Assembly: GCA_017883385.1 (NCBI GenBank)
Contig: JADGNQ010000031.1
Location: forward strand, 1 to 45,184
From: Candidatus Sulfotelmatobacter sp.
Lineage (GTDB): Bacteria > Acidobacteriota > Terriglobia > Terriglobales > Acidobacteriaceae
Direction of reading: 5' to 3'
Length of the DNA stretch: 45,184 bases
Shown here: positions 33,215-40,902 of the stretch, one piece after another
Layout: each line of letters opens with the position of its first letter
Numbering within the stretch: the stretch's first letter is position 1
Position numbers and translations under genes: made by a program
Notes under the pieces: generated by a model
The model's input: the letters and a program-made list of their open reading frames with translations, nothing else
Told to the model about the DNA's origin: nothing
Databases searched by the model: none

Positions 33215-34168
33215 TCAGAAATATCCTAAAACGAACTGCAGTCCAATGTGTACCAGCGCCAGCACAGCAAAGGCGTAGCTGAAAGGCTTGTGCACCACAT
33301 GCCAAAGATGAAAAACTTTCTGCGAGCGCGAGAGGAAGAGCACTCTCTTCGAAAGCGCGGCTTCTTCCGCCGCCGCATGAATCGCCTTTTCGAGCTCGCG
33401 ATTCCGGGTGGGCAGGAATCCCGCCAGAGTCCGGAGGTATCCGGCTAAACTGAGCGCGTGCCGGCGAAGGCGAGCCACGCCAAACACTCGAATCACGTCG
33501 AGGATCATCATGTAGACCAGCGCCACCACAATGGGAAGCCGGGCCACGCGGTTTGCGTCAGGCATGCGCAACAGGGCACGCAGGTCCGATTCCGGCAGCA
33601 GATTCTGCGCCGAGAGTTGCTGCGCCAGGTGCTCCTGCAATTCCTGCAGTTCCCTCATCGACAATTCGGCTGTGGTCACCTTGCGCGGGATCTGCGCATA
33701 CAGATAGCGTCCCACCACACCACTGGCCGACACGGCGAACATGATCCAGAAAGCCATCCCGGCAATGCCCTTGAATTTCAGGGTCGAGTGAAACGCCACG
33801 ATGAACGGCGCGGTAAGCCCCATCAGCACATGAATATCGAGCCAGTGCCGTGTACTGCCCTTCGTGGCCAGCCACTGCCAATGCTTGCGGATAGGGTACA
33901 GAAAAATTCCTGCGAACAATGCCACTCCCAGAAATCCCAGGTAAAGCCCGATCGGGCCGCTGGGCCGCAGCATGTGATGCTTGGGTGAAAACGGACGGTC
34001 CATGGCAGACAGCTTGTAGTAGTCAAAACCGTAGACGAATATCGCCAGGTTGGTCGCAAAAGCCAGGACGTACAAGGCATAGAGGCGCAGACGATGGCGT
34101 CTCTCTGCGTCCGAGACGGTCCTGGTCCTGTCGGCGATGCGGGCGGTTGCTGTAGCGTTGGCGCTCAT
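33215..34168 (-). CDS. Multi-His membrane cytochrome b-like protein
   Basis: The 317-residue protein has about five transmembrane helices. Histidines sit where b-haem ligands would be: HWLDIHVLMGLTAPFIVAFH (H108, H113, H127) and FHLWHVVHKPFSYAF...LVHIGL (H287, H290, H293, H307). Paired His on facing helices imply one or two b haems. Between helices a soluble, charged segment (about residues 165-215) is helical. The product probably links quinol or the FeS-flavoprotein to periplasmic c-type cytochromes. Its ATG overlaps the preceding stop (ATGA), and the FeS-flavoprotein begins 17 bases after its stop. I do not assign a named family. Confidence 0.8.
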   Translation of the reverse strand: MSANATATARIADRTRTVSDAERRHRLRLYALYVLAFATNLAIFVYGFDYYKLSAMDRPFSPKHHMLRPSGPIGLYLGFLGVALFAGIFLYPIRKHWQWLATKGSTRHWLDIHVLMGLTAPFIVAFHSTLKFKGIAGMAFWIMFAVSASGVVGRYLYAQIPRKVTTAELSMRELQELQEHLAQQLSAQNLLPESDLRALLRMPDANRVARLPIVVALVYMMILDVIRVFGVARLRRHALSLAGYLRTLAGFLPTRNRELEKAIHAAAEEAALSKRVLFLSRSQKVFHLWHVVHKPFSYAFAVLALVHIGLQFVLGYF

Positions 34169-34989
34169 TTCTTGATGACCTGTTCCTCTGTGCTGACTGA
34201 GAATTTCTTGTATGCCGTAAATTGATGCAAGTTACGCCAGTGCTGTCTCGGGGTCTCGACTTCTACGCGGGCCTGCGTCGGGAACCAGTACACCTGCTTC
34301 GAATCGGCGAAGGGCATCGGAGCGAAATCGATCTCCGAGCTGAAGGCTTTCAGTCCCACGTCTTGCAGAGTGTCCGCGATTCCCACTTCAATCTTGGCGA
34401 TGGAACCGGTCTGCGGATCGATCCATGCCCTCCCGGAAAGTTCCAGCGGATACTCCCTTCCCCGCAGAGCGAGCGCCGCGGGCGATTTCATGCCGGGAAC
34501 GTGTTCGAAACTGACCTTCTGCAACGTCCGGCCCGCAATAACTTCCTCCCCGACCAGGGTGAATTTGAATGCTTGCGAGTAGTAGGGATGAAAAACCAGG
34601 AACAACGTGGCGAACCCGTTGCTCAACAGCATGGAAGTATTCTTGCGGTCCCGTTTCGCCTCATGCATGGGGATGCGCGACTCGGAGAGATTCAGTTCGC
34701 CGCCAGCGTTGGTCAGAATGACGAGGTAGTCGAATGTCGAGTCTTCCTTGAGTTCCACCTTGTCATCCTTCCCCAGCTTCTCCTGCCGCACCTGCTCCGT
34801 ACACTTCACATCCGAGAATTGGTCGAGAAATCCAGAAGTCTGATCCGCCGTGCGCGCGAGCAGATCGTTCAGCTTCTGCGCTTCCGGGAACGCAGGCGTA
34901 GTGCGGGCAAAACCGGGCCCCACCAGAAGAACAGCAACAAGAACAAAGACGGCGGCGTTGCGCGCGAAGATCTGTGTCTTATATATCAT
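34165..34989 (-). CDS. Exported LolA/RseB-like protein of unknown function
   Basis: The 274-residue protein begins MIYKTQIFARNAAVFVLVAV, a signal peptide ending near GFARTT. The mature chain is beta-rich with one Cys (VKCTEQVRQE) and repeated long strands (STFDYLVILTN, FKFTLVGEEVIAGRTLQKVS, GRAWIDPQTGSIAKIEVGI). The last pattern resembles the half-barrel of LolA/RseB-type lipid- or signal-binding proteins; this is fold-level similarity judged by eye. ATGA overlaps at both ends and an AGGAGG ribosome site place it firmly in the operon between the outer-membrane barrel and the cytochrome b. It might chaperone the barrel or cytochromes. Confidence 0.75.
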   Translation of the reverse strand: MIYKTQIFARNAAVFVLVAVLLVGPGFARTTPAFPEAQKLNDLLARTADQTSGFLDQFSDVKCTEQVRQEKLGKDDKVELKEDSTFDYLVILTNAGGELNLSESRIPMHEAKRDRKNTSMLLSNGFATLFLVFHPYYSQAFKFTLVGEEVIAGRTLQKVSFEHVPGMKSPAALALRGREYPLELSGRAWIDPQTGSIAKIEVGIADTLQDVGLKAFSSEIDFAPMPFADSKQVYWFPTQARVEVETPRQHWRNLHQFTAYKKFSVSTEEQVIKK

Positions 34990-37556
34990 TCGCCCCTCCT
35001 TTTCGAGTCGAAGCGATAGCCCAGAGAGAACATAAACTGGTCGTAGCTCAAATTCCCACGGTTCGTAGTGAAGCTCCCTTGCAGGTAGTAGTGCGGCCCC
35101 AACGTGGTCTCCACCGTGCCCGTGAGGAACCGCGCCCGGTTATTGGTGGTCACCGTCGAGGCGAAGTTCTGCTGCCCGGCCAGGATCTCCAGGCGCAACC
35201 GGTCGCTCATTTGCCGCGACAGCGTGAACGACTGATAGGATCCGGTGCCGAACGAACTGTTGAACCGGGCATAGTGAGCGTCGGCACGGACCTTTAGCCA
35301 CGGCAACCGTCCGAACGTGATGCCGAACATTTCGTTCAGGGATGCCTGCGAGTCACCGGTGCGGTTGCTTCGGCCCAGGTTTGTGGAAAGCCAAACCTGT
35401 TTCCACACCTCAACCCGGCCGCCTGCGCTGAATCCCTGGAACAGGAACTTGTCGAGCAGGCCCGTGCCGACCAGGGTCGCATCGAACGTCGGGACATCAC
35501 GAAAATAGTTGTAGTTGAAATCCAGTTCCACGCGCGGATGCGGGTTCACGCGCAAAGTGAAGAAGTTGCGTCCCAGCCCTGGTCCGGGCGACGGCGTGGC
35601 CGAGTTACCCCTTGGACTATCCAGTTGTGCCGATTCGTAGATGGCAATGTCGCGCTTATAGGAGAGCGAGTCCTCGACAAACACAAAGGGCCGGTCGATC
35701 GCCCAGTTGACCATGCTGACCCCGGCACCCGCGGTGCTGCTGTAGTGGAAGGAATCGTATTCCCCGCCTTCAAAATTGATGAAGGCTCCGCTGATGATGC
35801 GGTTCGGACTGTAGTCCCAGGAAGACGGATCGGGCGTCGACCCGCCAAAAACCCCGAGTGTTGTGCCCTTCGAAAGTCGTTTGCCGAAATAACCGCCGTC
35901 AATAGTGTCGAGGCTGGGGGCCCAGGGAAGATACAGGCGCCCGAACCCTGCGACCAGCGTCGAGTTGGGATTGTCGTACGTCATGTTCAGGTGATACGTG
36001 CGGTTAATCAGGCTTTGTAGGGTTTGTTGACTCACGATCTGACTCGCCGCGGACTCCCGCGTCAGCCGGCCGCGCCAGTAGCCGCTCATATTCCAGTACG
36101 TGCCTCCGATTCGGGTAATATCTCCGCGGAACGCCACACCCACGTCGGAACTGGTGATGCTGTTCACCCCGTGGCTGATCGTCTCCATGGTGTCGAACCC
36201 GATGCGGCCGCGGGCCCGGTTCACCGACGGCAATGGCGGCCGCGGCACAAGCTCGCGAGCTTCTTCGTCGAGAGTGTCGCCTTCCGTAAATGAGATCACT
36301 GCGGGATACTGCCGGGTGGCGCTCAGCGCGCGCTGCTGCACCAGCGCTTCGGCATCACTGGTCGAAAGGTACGCCAGGTCGCCGGCCTTCACGGGACGCT
36401 TGGGAGTATGAATGTCGGTGACGGCCGAGGTTTCCGCGACTGCGGTGACTTCCAACTCCGCAACCACGCGAGGATCGGCCGCGCTGGCGCTGTCCCCTTG
36501 CTTCGCCGGAAGGTTCGTCTCTTCGACCTCCAGCTTCATGCCTTCGGTCAAACCCTGTGCGCGTCCGCCTTCCAGGTAGGCGACGCCTTCCGCTACATAT
36601 TTCACTTTGAAGACTGTGCGCAGACTCGGATCGTCGCTGCGAGCAATCACCGTAGCGGTTTTACCCGCAACCGCGCCCGGTGGCTCTGCGGCAGTGGTGG
36701 AGACGCCCGGCGCGGATTCGTCGCGCTTCGGCTTTGTCTCTTTTTCCGTCTCGGGGCTCGCCGCCGCTGCGGGCACCGTGGCAGGAATCACCGGCGCAGC
36801 CGCTACGGCCGGTGGGACTGCGGTTGTAGGTGAAACAGAGACCGCCGCGGGAGGCTTCGTCACAGCAATCTGATTCTGCTCAAAAGAAGCCTGCCCCGCA
36901 GAGCTTCCCGTAGAAGCGCTAGCCGGTTGACTCTGCGGGGCAGGGGCCATTGGCCGTTCAGGAGGAAGCGAAGCTGCAGACGAACTATTGGAAGGAGGCT
37001 CAAAAGCCGGACCCTTAGCAGTTGCAGGCGGCGCAGGCGGCGTCTCGTATGGGGTGTTGTCTTCTGCGACCGGCGCCGCTGTCTCCCGCTTTCTGCGGAA
37101 GACTCCGATCAAGTTACCCGATGTGGCCGCCACCGGAGCACCATGAGAGACGTTGCGCGCCTTCTCTGCGGGCCCCACAGTCAGAACGACGCGACTCCCT
37201 TCCGTCTTCAACGTATACGGATGGGCCTGATCAAGATCGAGAACGACTCGAGTGATGAGAGGACTGGCGCTGTGCTGGCCGGTCCGCACCCGTTGCACTC
37301 CATTGGCATTCACGGCGACATTCTTGATCTTGTCGTTGCAGGTCGTATCGGGAAAATCGAGCAGGATCCGATCGGGATGAACCGCGGTTTCAACCGAGGG
37401 TGCTACCGGAGAACTCAGAGTGACTTCAACGCGCAGGTCGCTGCCTTCTCGCGCCGCCGTCACACTTTGCACCGTCGCCGTTCCGGCGGTGTTCTGTGCC
37501 GCGGCACAAGACAACAAGAGCATCAGGGTCCCAACTTGTTTCTGAACTGCCGTCAT
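34986..37556 (-). CDS. AMIN-domain outer-membrane beta-barrel protein (candidate porin)
   Basis: The 856-residue protein has a signal peptide (VGTLMLLLSCAAAQ), an AMIN domain (about residues 35-135: RVEVTLSSPVAPSVET, DRILLDFPDT, ITRVVLDLDQAHPYTL), which in other proteins binds peptidoglycan or outer-membrane secretin parts, and a Pro/Ala/Ser-rich linker (about 165-300). A small beta domain follows (VAYLEGGRAQGLTEGMKLEV). The last 400 residues alternate amphipathic strands and turns typical of a barrel of 16 or more strands (DVGVAFRGDITRIGGTYWNM, RVELDFNYNYF, LKVRADAHYARF), ending FMFSLGYRF near the C-terminus. No haem motif. In the cytochrome operon it is the natural sleeve through which a multihaem protein could reach the surface. 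Confidence 0.82.
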   Translation of the reverse strand: MTAVQKQVGTLMLLLSCAAAQNTAGTATVQSVTAAREGSDLRVEVTLSSPVAPSVETAVHPDRILLDFPDTTCNDKIKNVAVNANGVQRVRTGQHSASPLITRVVLDLDQAHPYTLKTEGSRVVLTVGPAEKARNVSHGAPVAATSGNLIGVFRRKRETAAPVAEDNTPYETPPAPPATAKGPAFEPPSNSSSAASLPPERPMAPAPQSQPASASTGSSAGQASFEQNQIAVTKPPAAVSVSPTTAVPPAVAAAPVIPATVPAAAASPETEKETKPKRDESAPGVSTTAAEPPGAVAGKTATVIARSDDPSLRTVFKVKYVAEGVAYLEGGRAQGLTEGMKLEVEETNLPAKQGDSASAADPRVVAELEVTAVAETSAVTDIHTPKRPVKAGDLAYLSTSDAEALVQQRALSATRQYPAVISFTEGDTLDEEARELVPRPPLPSVNRARGRIGFDTMETISHGVNSITSSDVGVAFRGDITRIGGTYWNMSGYWRGRLTRESAASQIVSQQTLQSLINRTYHLNMTYDNPNSTLVAGFGRLYLPWAPSLDTIDGGYFGKRLSKGTTLGVFGGSTPDPSSWDYSPNRIISGAFINFEGGEYDSFHYSSTAGAGVSMVNWAIDRPFVFVEDSLSYKRDIAIYESAQLDSPRGNSATPSPGPGLGRNFFTLRVNPHPRVELDFNYNYFRDVPTFDATLVGTGLLDKFLFQGFSAGGRVEVWKQVWLSTNLGRSNRTGDSQASLNEMFGITFGRLPWLKVRADAHYARFNSSFGTGSYQSFTLSRQMSDRLRLEILAGQQNFASTVTTNNRARFLTGTVETTLGPHYYLQGSFTTNRGNLSYDQFMFSLGYRFDSKRRGE

Positions 37557-37652
37557 TCTTGGTTAGCACTCGCTGGCGCTCCACCTGCCGCCTGAAATTG
37601 GGCGTTGCCGCCATCTGCTCTTCAATTAAGCACGTCTCTGGCCAAATCCTGC

Positions 37653-40505
37653 TTATCCGCCACCCTGGCCGTTCTTGTGACACTGGTAACAATTGATGCT
37701 GTTGTACACATACCCAGGAACGTTCTCGTGATGGAAATTCGCGGCGTTATTGCCCCCATGGCAACCGGTGCACTGGAACACCGAGTAGTCGTTTGAGTTC
37801 GTATGGCAGGTCGAGCACACGCCGTTGGCGTTGCCGTGGCCAGTCGGGAACTGTGTGTACTGCGTGTGGTTGAATGTGGCGCCGGTCCAGGCCGTCGTGT
37901 TGTGGCAGGTCTGGCACGTGGTCGGGAAAAACTGCGGCTGCGCCGCGTGGCCTGGGTTCGTCGTGTTGTTGTAGTCGGTCTGATGGCAGCCGATGCAGGT
38001 CGTTGGCAGCGTCGTGTAGTTGTTGTTGACGTGGCAGTCCGTACACTGCCGCGGCGGCACCTTGTGCGAGCCGGTCAGCGGGAAGGTCGTGTTGTTGTGG
38101 TTAAACGTGGAATCCGTCCAGACGATCGTGTCATGGCACAACTCGCACTGCTGCGGGAATCCAGCCGAAACGTGATTGGGATTCGTCGTGCCGTTGTAGT
38201 CCTTGAGGTGACATGTGACGCATGCGGCGCTGTTCAGGGTGTAGTTATTGTTGACGTGGCAATCGGTACATTGCCGCGGCGGCACAGTGTGATTGCCCGT
38301 TAAGGTGAAGCCGGTGGTGGAGTGGTCAAATTTGCCGTCGGTCCAGAGCAGCGTGTCGTGGCATTGTTCGCACGTGGTGGGGAAACCCGTATGCGGCACC
38401 GGTGTGGTGGCATTGTTGTAGTCAGTCTGGTGGCAACTGATGCAGGTCGTGCTGGTGATGTTGTAATTGTTGTTGACGTGGCAATCGGTACATTGTCGCG
38501 GAGGAACCTGGTGATTGCCCGTCAGCGGGAAGCCGGTGCTGCTGTGATTGAACGTCGCGTTTAGCCAGGTCGATGTGCTGTGGCACGATTCGCAGGTCTG
38601 GGGAAAGTTCGCCGTGACGTGGTTCGGGTTGGTCGTGCCCTGATAGTCCTTCAGATGGCAACTCACGCAGGCCGTGCTATTTAAGTTGTAGTTATTGTTG
38701 ACGTGGCAGTCCGTGCACTGCCGCGGCGGCACGGTGTGCAGGCCCGTCAGTGGGAACCCGGTACTGTTGTGGTTGAAGGTCGCATTCAGCCAGGTCGAGG
38801 TGCTGTGGCACGTCTCGCAGGTCTGGGGGAAATTCGCGGTGACGTGGTTCGGATTGGTCGTGCCCTGGTAGTCCTTGAGGTGGCACGTCACGCATGCCGC
38901 GCTGTTCAGGGTGTAGTTGTTGTTCACGTGGCAATCGATACACTGCCGTGGCGGCACCGTGTGCAGGCCCGTCAGCGTGAACCCAGTGGTCGAGTGATCG
39001 AACTTGGCGTCGGTCCACAGCACGGTGTCATGGCACTGCTCGCACGTCGTGGGGAAACCAGAGTGCGGTACCGGAGTGGTGGCATTGTTGTAGTCGGTCT
39101 GATGGCAACTGACGCACGTCGTGGTGGTGATGTTGTAGTTGTTGTTGACATGGCAGTCCGCGCACTGTCGCGGCGGCACCATATGGTTACCCGTCAGGGG
39201 AAAGCCTGACTTCGAGTGATCAAACGTTGCCGGCTGCCACGCGGTCGTGTTGTGACAGACCTCGCAGGTCTGCGCGAACCCGCCCTGCACATGGTTGGGA
39301 TTCGTCGTGTTCTTGAAGTCCGTTAAGTGACACGATACGCAAGTCGTCGACGTGATGTTGTAGTTGTTGTTCACATGGCAGTCCGTGCACTGCCGTGGCG
39401 GCACAGCGTGCATGCCCGTCAACGGGAAGTTCACCGTCGAGTGGTCGAAACTGGCGGGCTGCCAGGCCGTGGTCGTGTGGCACGTCTGGCAAGTCTGTGA
39501 GAAGCTACCGGCCACGTGGTTTGGATTCGTCGTACCCTGAAAGTCCTTCAAATGGCACGACACGCAGGTAGTGGTGTTCAGGGTGTAGTTGTTGTTGACG
39601 TGGCAGTCGGTGCACAGCCGCGGGGGCGCAGTATGCAAGCCTGTCAGAACGAACCCCGTCGTGGAATGATCGAACTTGCCATCGCTCCACTGCACCGTGT
39701 CGTGGCACTGTTCGCACGTCGTCGGAAAACCCGCATGTGGTACGGGAGTGGTGGCGCCCGCGAAGTCTTTCTGGTGACACGAGAAGCAAGCCGTACTGCT
39801 GAGCGCGTAGTTGTTGTTGACATGGCAGTCGACACACTGCCGCGGCGGCACAGCGTGCCCGGCTGTCAGAGGAAATCCCACCGAGTTGTGATCGAACTTC
39901 GCATTCAGCCAGTTGTCCGTTCCATGGCACCCGTCGCAGGTAATCGGAAACTTGGCCGTCACGTGATTCGGATTCACAGTCGCCTTGTAATCCCCCGCGT
40001 GGCAGGAATAGCAATCGGTCGACATCGTCTGGAACTTGCTGTTGGCCGCACCCTTGTGGCAGGAATCGCAGTCCACGGCCGCGTGCGCTCCGGTCAGTGG
40101 GAAGCGATTATTATGCTGCTGGATCTGTTGAATCGACACCTGCCATCCACGAACGGTGTGACATTGCTCGCAGTTCGCTCCCAATTGCCGTTTGTGAATG
40201 TCGGCATGGCAATCCTGGCAGCGCTGCCCGACGTTGGTGAACACCGGCTTGACATGGCACTGAATGCAGGTCACCGACTGGTGCATGCCGCGCAGTGGGT
40301 ATCGCGTCTGGTTGTGATCGAATTCAGGAACCGCGCGGATCGGCCGCCAACCGCTAGGGGTGTGGCAGTTCTGGCAGGGAGTGTTCAAATTGCCATGCGG
40401 ACTGTGCGTACCTGCCGAGGCCTGCGCCTGCGCGCCTCCCGGGGTTCCGGAAAGCGTCAACAGCAGCGCTGCCATCAAATTGAGTACGCCCCCAAACGCC
40501 GACAT
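37653..40505 (-). CDS. 37-CxxCH multihaem c-type cytochrome with tandem tri-haem modules
   Basis: The 950-residue exported protein has a signal peptide (GGVLNLMAALLLTLSGTPGG, then AQA) and no lipobox. I count 37 CxxCH haem-attachment motifs. From residue 224 to about 896 it consists of nine modules of 74-75 residues, each with three motifs in the order C-x-DCHVNNNY, C-x-SCH (or TCH/GCH), TC-x-x-CH, ending in a W...FDHS/FNHN...FPLTGxH linker whose extra His can serve as distal ligand. The N-terminal 220 residues carry seven more divergent motifs and the C-terminus three. This fits a long periplasmic or surface haem wire. It lies 96 bases upstream of the barrel gene in the same direction. Confidence 0.93.
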   Translation of the reverse strand: MSAFGGVLNLMAALLLTLSGTPGGAQAQASAGTHSPHGNLNTPCQNCHTPSGWRPIRAVPEFDHNQTRYPLRGMHQSVTCIQCHVKPVFTNVGQRCQDCHADIHKRQLGANCEQCHTVRGWQVSIQQIQQHNNRFPLTGAHAAVDCDSCHKGAANSKFQTMSTDCYSCHAGDYKATVNPNHVTAKFPITCDGCHGTDNWLNAKFDHNSVGFPLTAGHAVPPRQCVDCHVNNNYALSSTACFSCHQKDFAGATTPVPHAGFPTTCEQCHDTVQWSDGKFDHSTTGFVLTGLHTAPPRLCTDCHVNNNYTLNTTTCVSCHLKDFQGTTNPNHVAGSFSQTCQTCHTTTAWQPASFDHSTVNFPLTGMHAVPPRQCTDCHVNNNYNITSTTCVSCHLTDFKNTTNPNHVQGGFAQTCEVCHNTTAWQPATFDHSKSGFPLTGNHMVPPRQCADCHVNNNYNITTTTCVSCHQTDYNNATTPVPHSGFPTTCEQCHDTVLWTDAKFDHSTTGFTLTGLHTVPPRQCIDCHVNNNYTLNSAACVTCHLKDYQGTTNPNHVTANFPQTCETCHSTSTWLNATFNHNSTGFPLTGLHTVPPRQCTDCHVNNNYNLNSTACVSCHLKDYQGTTNPNHVTANFPQTCESCHSTSTWLNATFNHSSTGFPLTGNHQVPPRQCTDCHVNNNYNITSTTCISCHQTDYNNATTPVPHTGFPTTCEQCHDTLLWTDGKFDHSTTGFTLTGNHTVPPRQCTDCHVNNNYTLNSAACVTCHLKDYNGTTNPNHVSAGFPQQCELCHDTIVWTDSTFNHNNTTFPLTGSHKVPPRQCTDCHVNNNYTTLPTTCIGCHQTDYNNTTNPGHAAQPQFFPTTCQTCHNTTAWTGATFNHTQYTQFPTGHGNANGVCSTCHTNSNDYSVFQCTGCHGGNNAANFHHENVPGYVYNSINCYQCHKNGQGGG
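37818..39836 (-). repeat. Nine tandem ~222-225 bp coding repeats (tri-haem modules)
   Basis: Within the 37-haem cytochrome gene the DNA repeats nine times with a 222- or 225-base period, the difference being one codon (PVPHxGFP versus NPNHVxxxFP variants). Whole stretches are almost identical between modules, for example the region encoding PPRQCTDCHVNNNY. The two variants are not strictly alternating, which suggests block duplication and later conversion. Confidence 0.88.
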
Positions 40506-40902
40506 GACTCGCCCCTAGCTTTGGCCCAGCAACCTTGACAAACTGACAATGAGAGTAATGACGAGTGATGCAATTCTCTGTCCACTTAAAGTAGCGATCC
40601 GAATGCCGGTTCGAAAGTTACGCAAGGGCCTGCCCGTACTCCGTTTCGTTCATGGTCAGATTCGCGCGCGAGTTCACTATTACTATGAGTCAAATGTAAG
40701 TTCTGCGCGTTGCCTCGCACTTTTTTCTGTGTATTCAAGGCTGTACAAAAAGCTGAACGTGTACAAAATTTCACCTGACTTACCGCATGAAGCCTCGGTA
40801 CTTCTTTGAGATATACATCAGAGACCGGGATTGGAAGGCCGCCAAAGGTTCTAAAACTTCACGAATCTGGGAGAATGTACCGCACCGCGTCGAACCCGAC
40901 TT
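40506..40902. promoter_or_regulatory. 397-base spacer before the 37-haem cytochrome gene; possible control sites
   Basis: No convincing gene. The stretch is AT-richer than its surroundings. It holds a direct repeat TGTACAAAA at 40742-40750 and 40760-40768 (18-base period, TGTACA palindromic core). On the minus strand 40636-40621 gives CGGGCAGGCCCTTGCG, with GG and GC 10 bases apart as in sigma-54 promoters, but it matches the rest of the consensus only partly. The spacer probably carries a separate promoter for the 37-haem gene. Confidence 0.4.

Noticed and set aside
31755..33278. 507-residue plus-strand open frame
   Set aside because: Antisense to the FeS-flavoprotein; the minus-strand frame has clear cluster and Rossmann motifs, the plus-strand one none.
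39516..40538. 340-residue plus-strand open frame opposite the 37-haem cytochrome
   Set aside because: Repeated Val/Arg-rich text is the mirror of the cytochrome repeats; no independent support.
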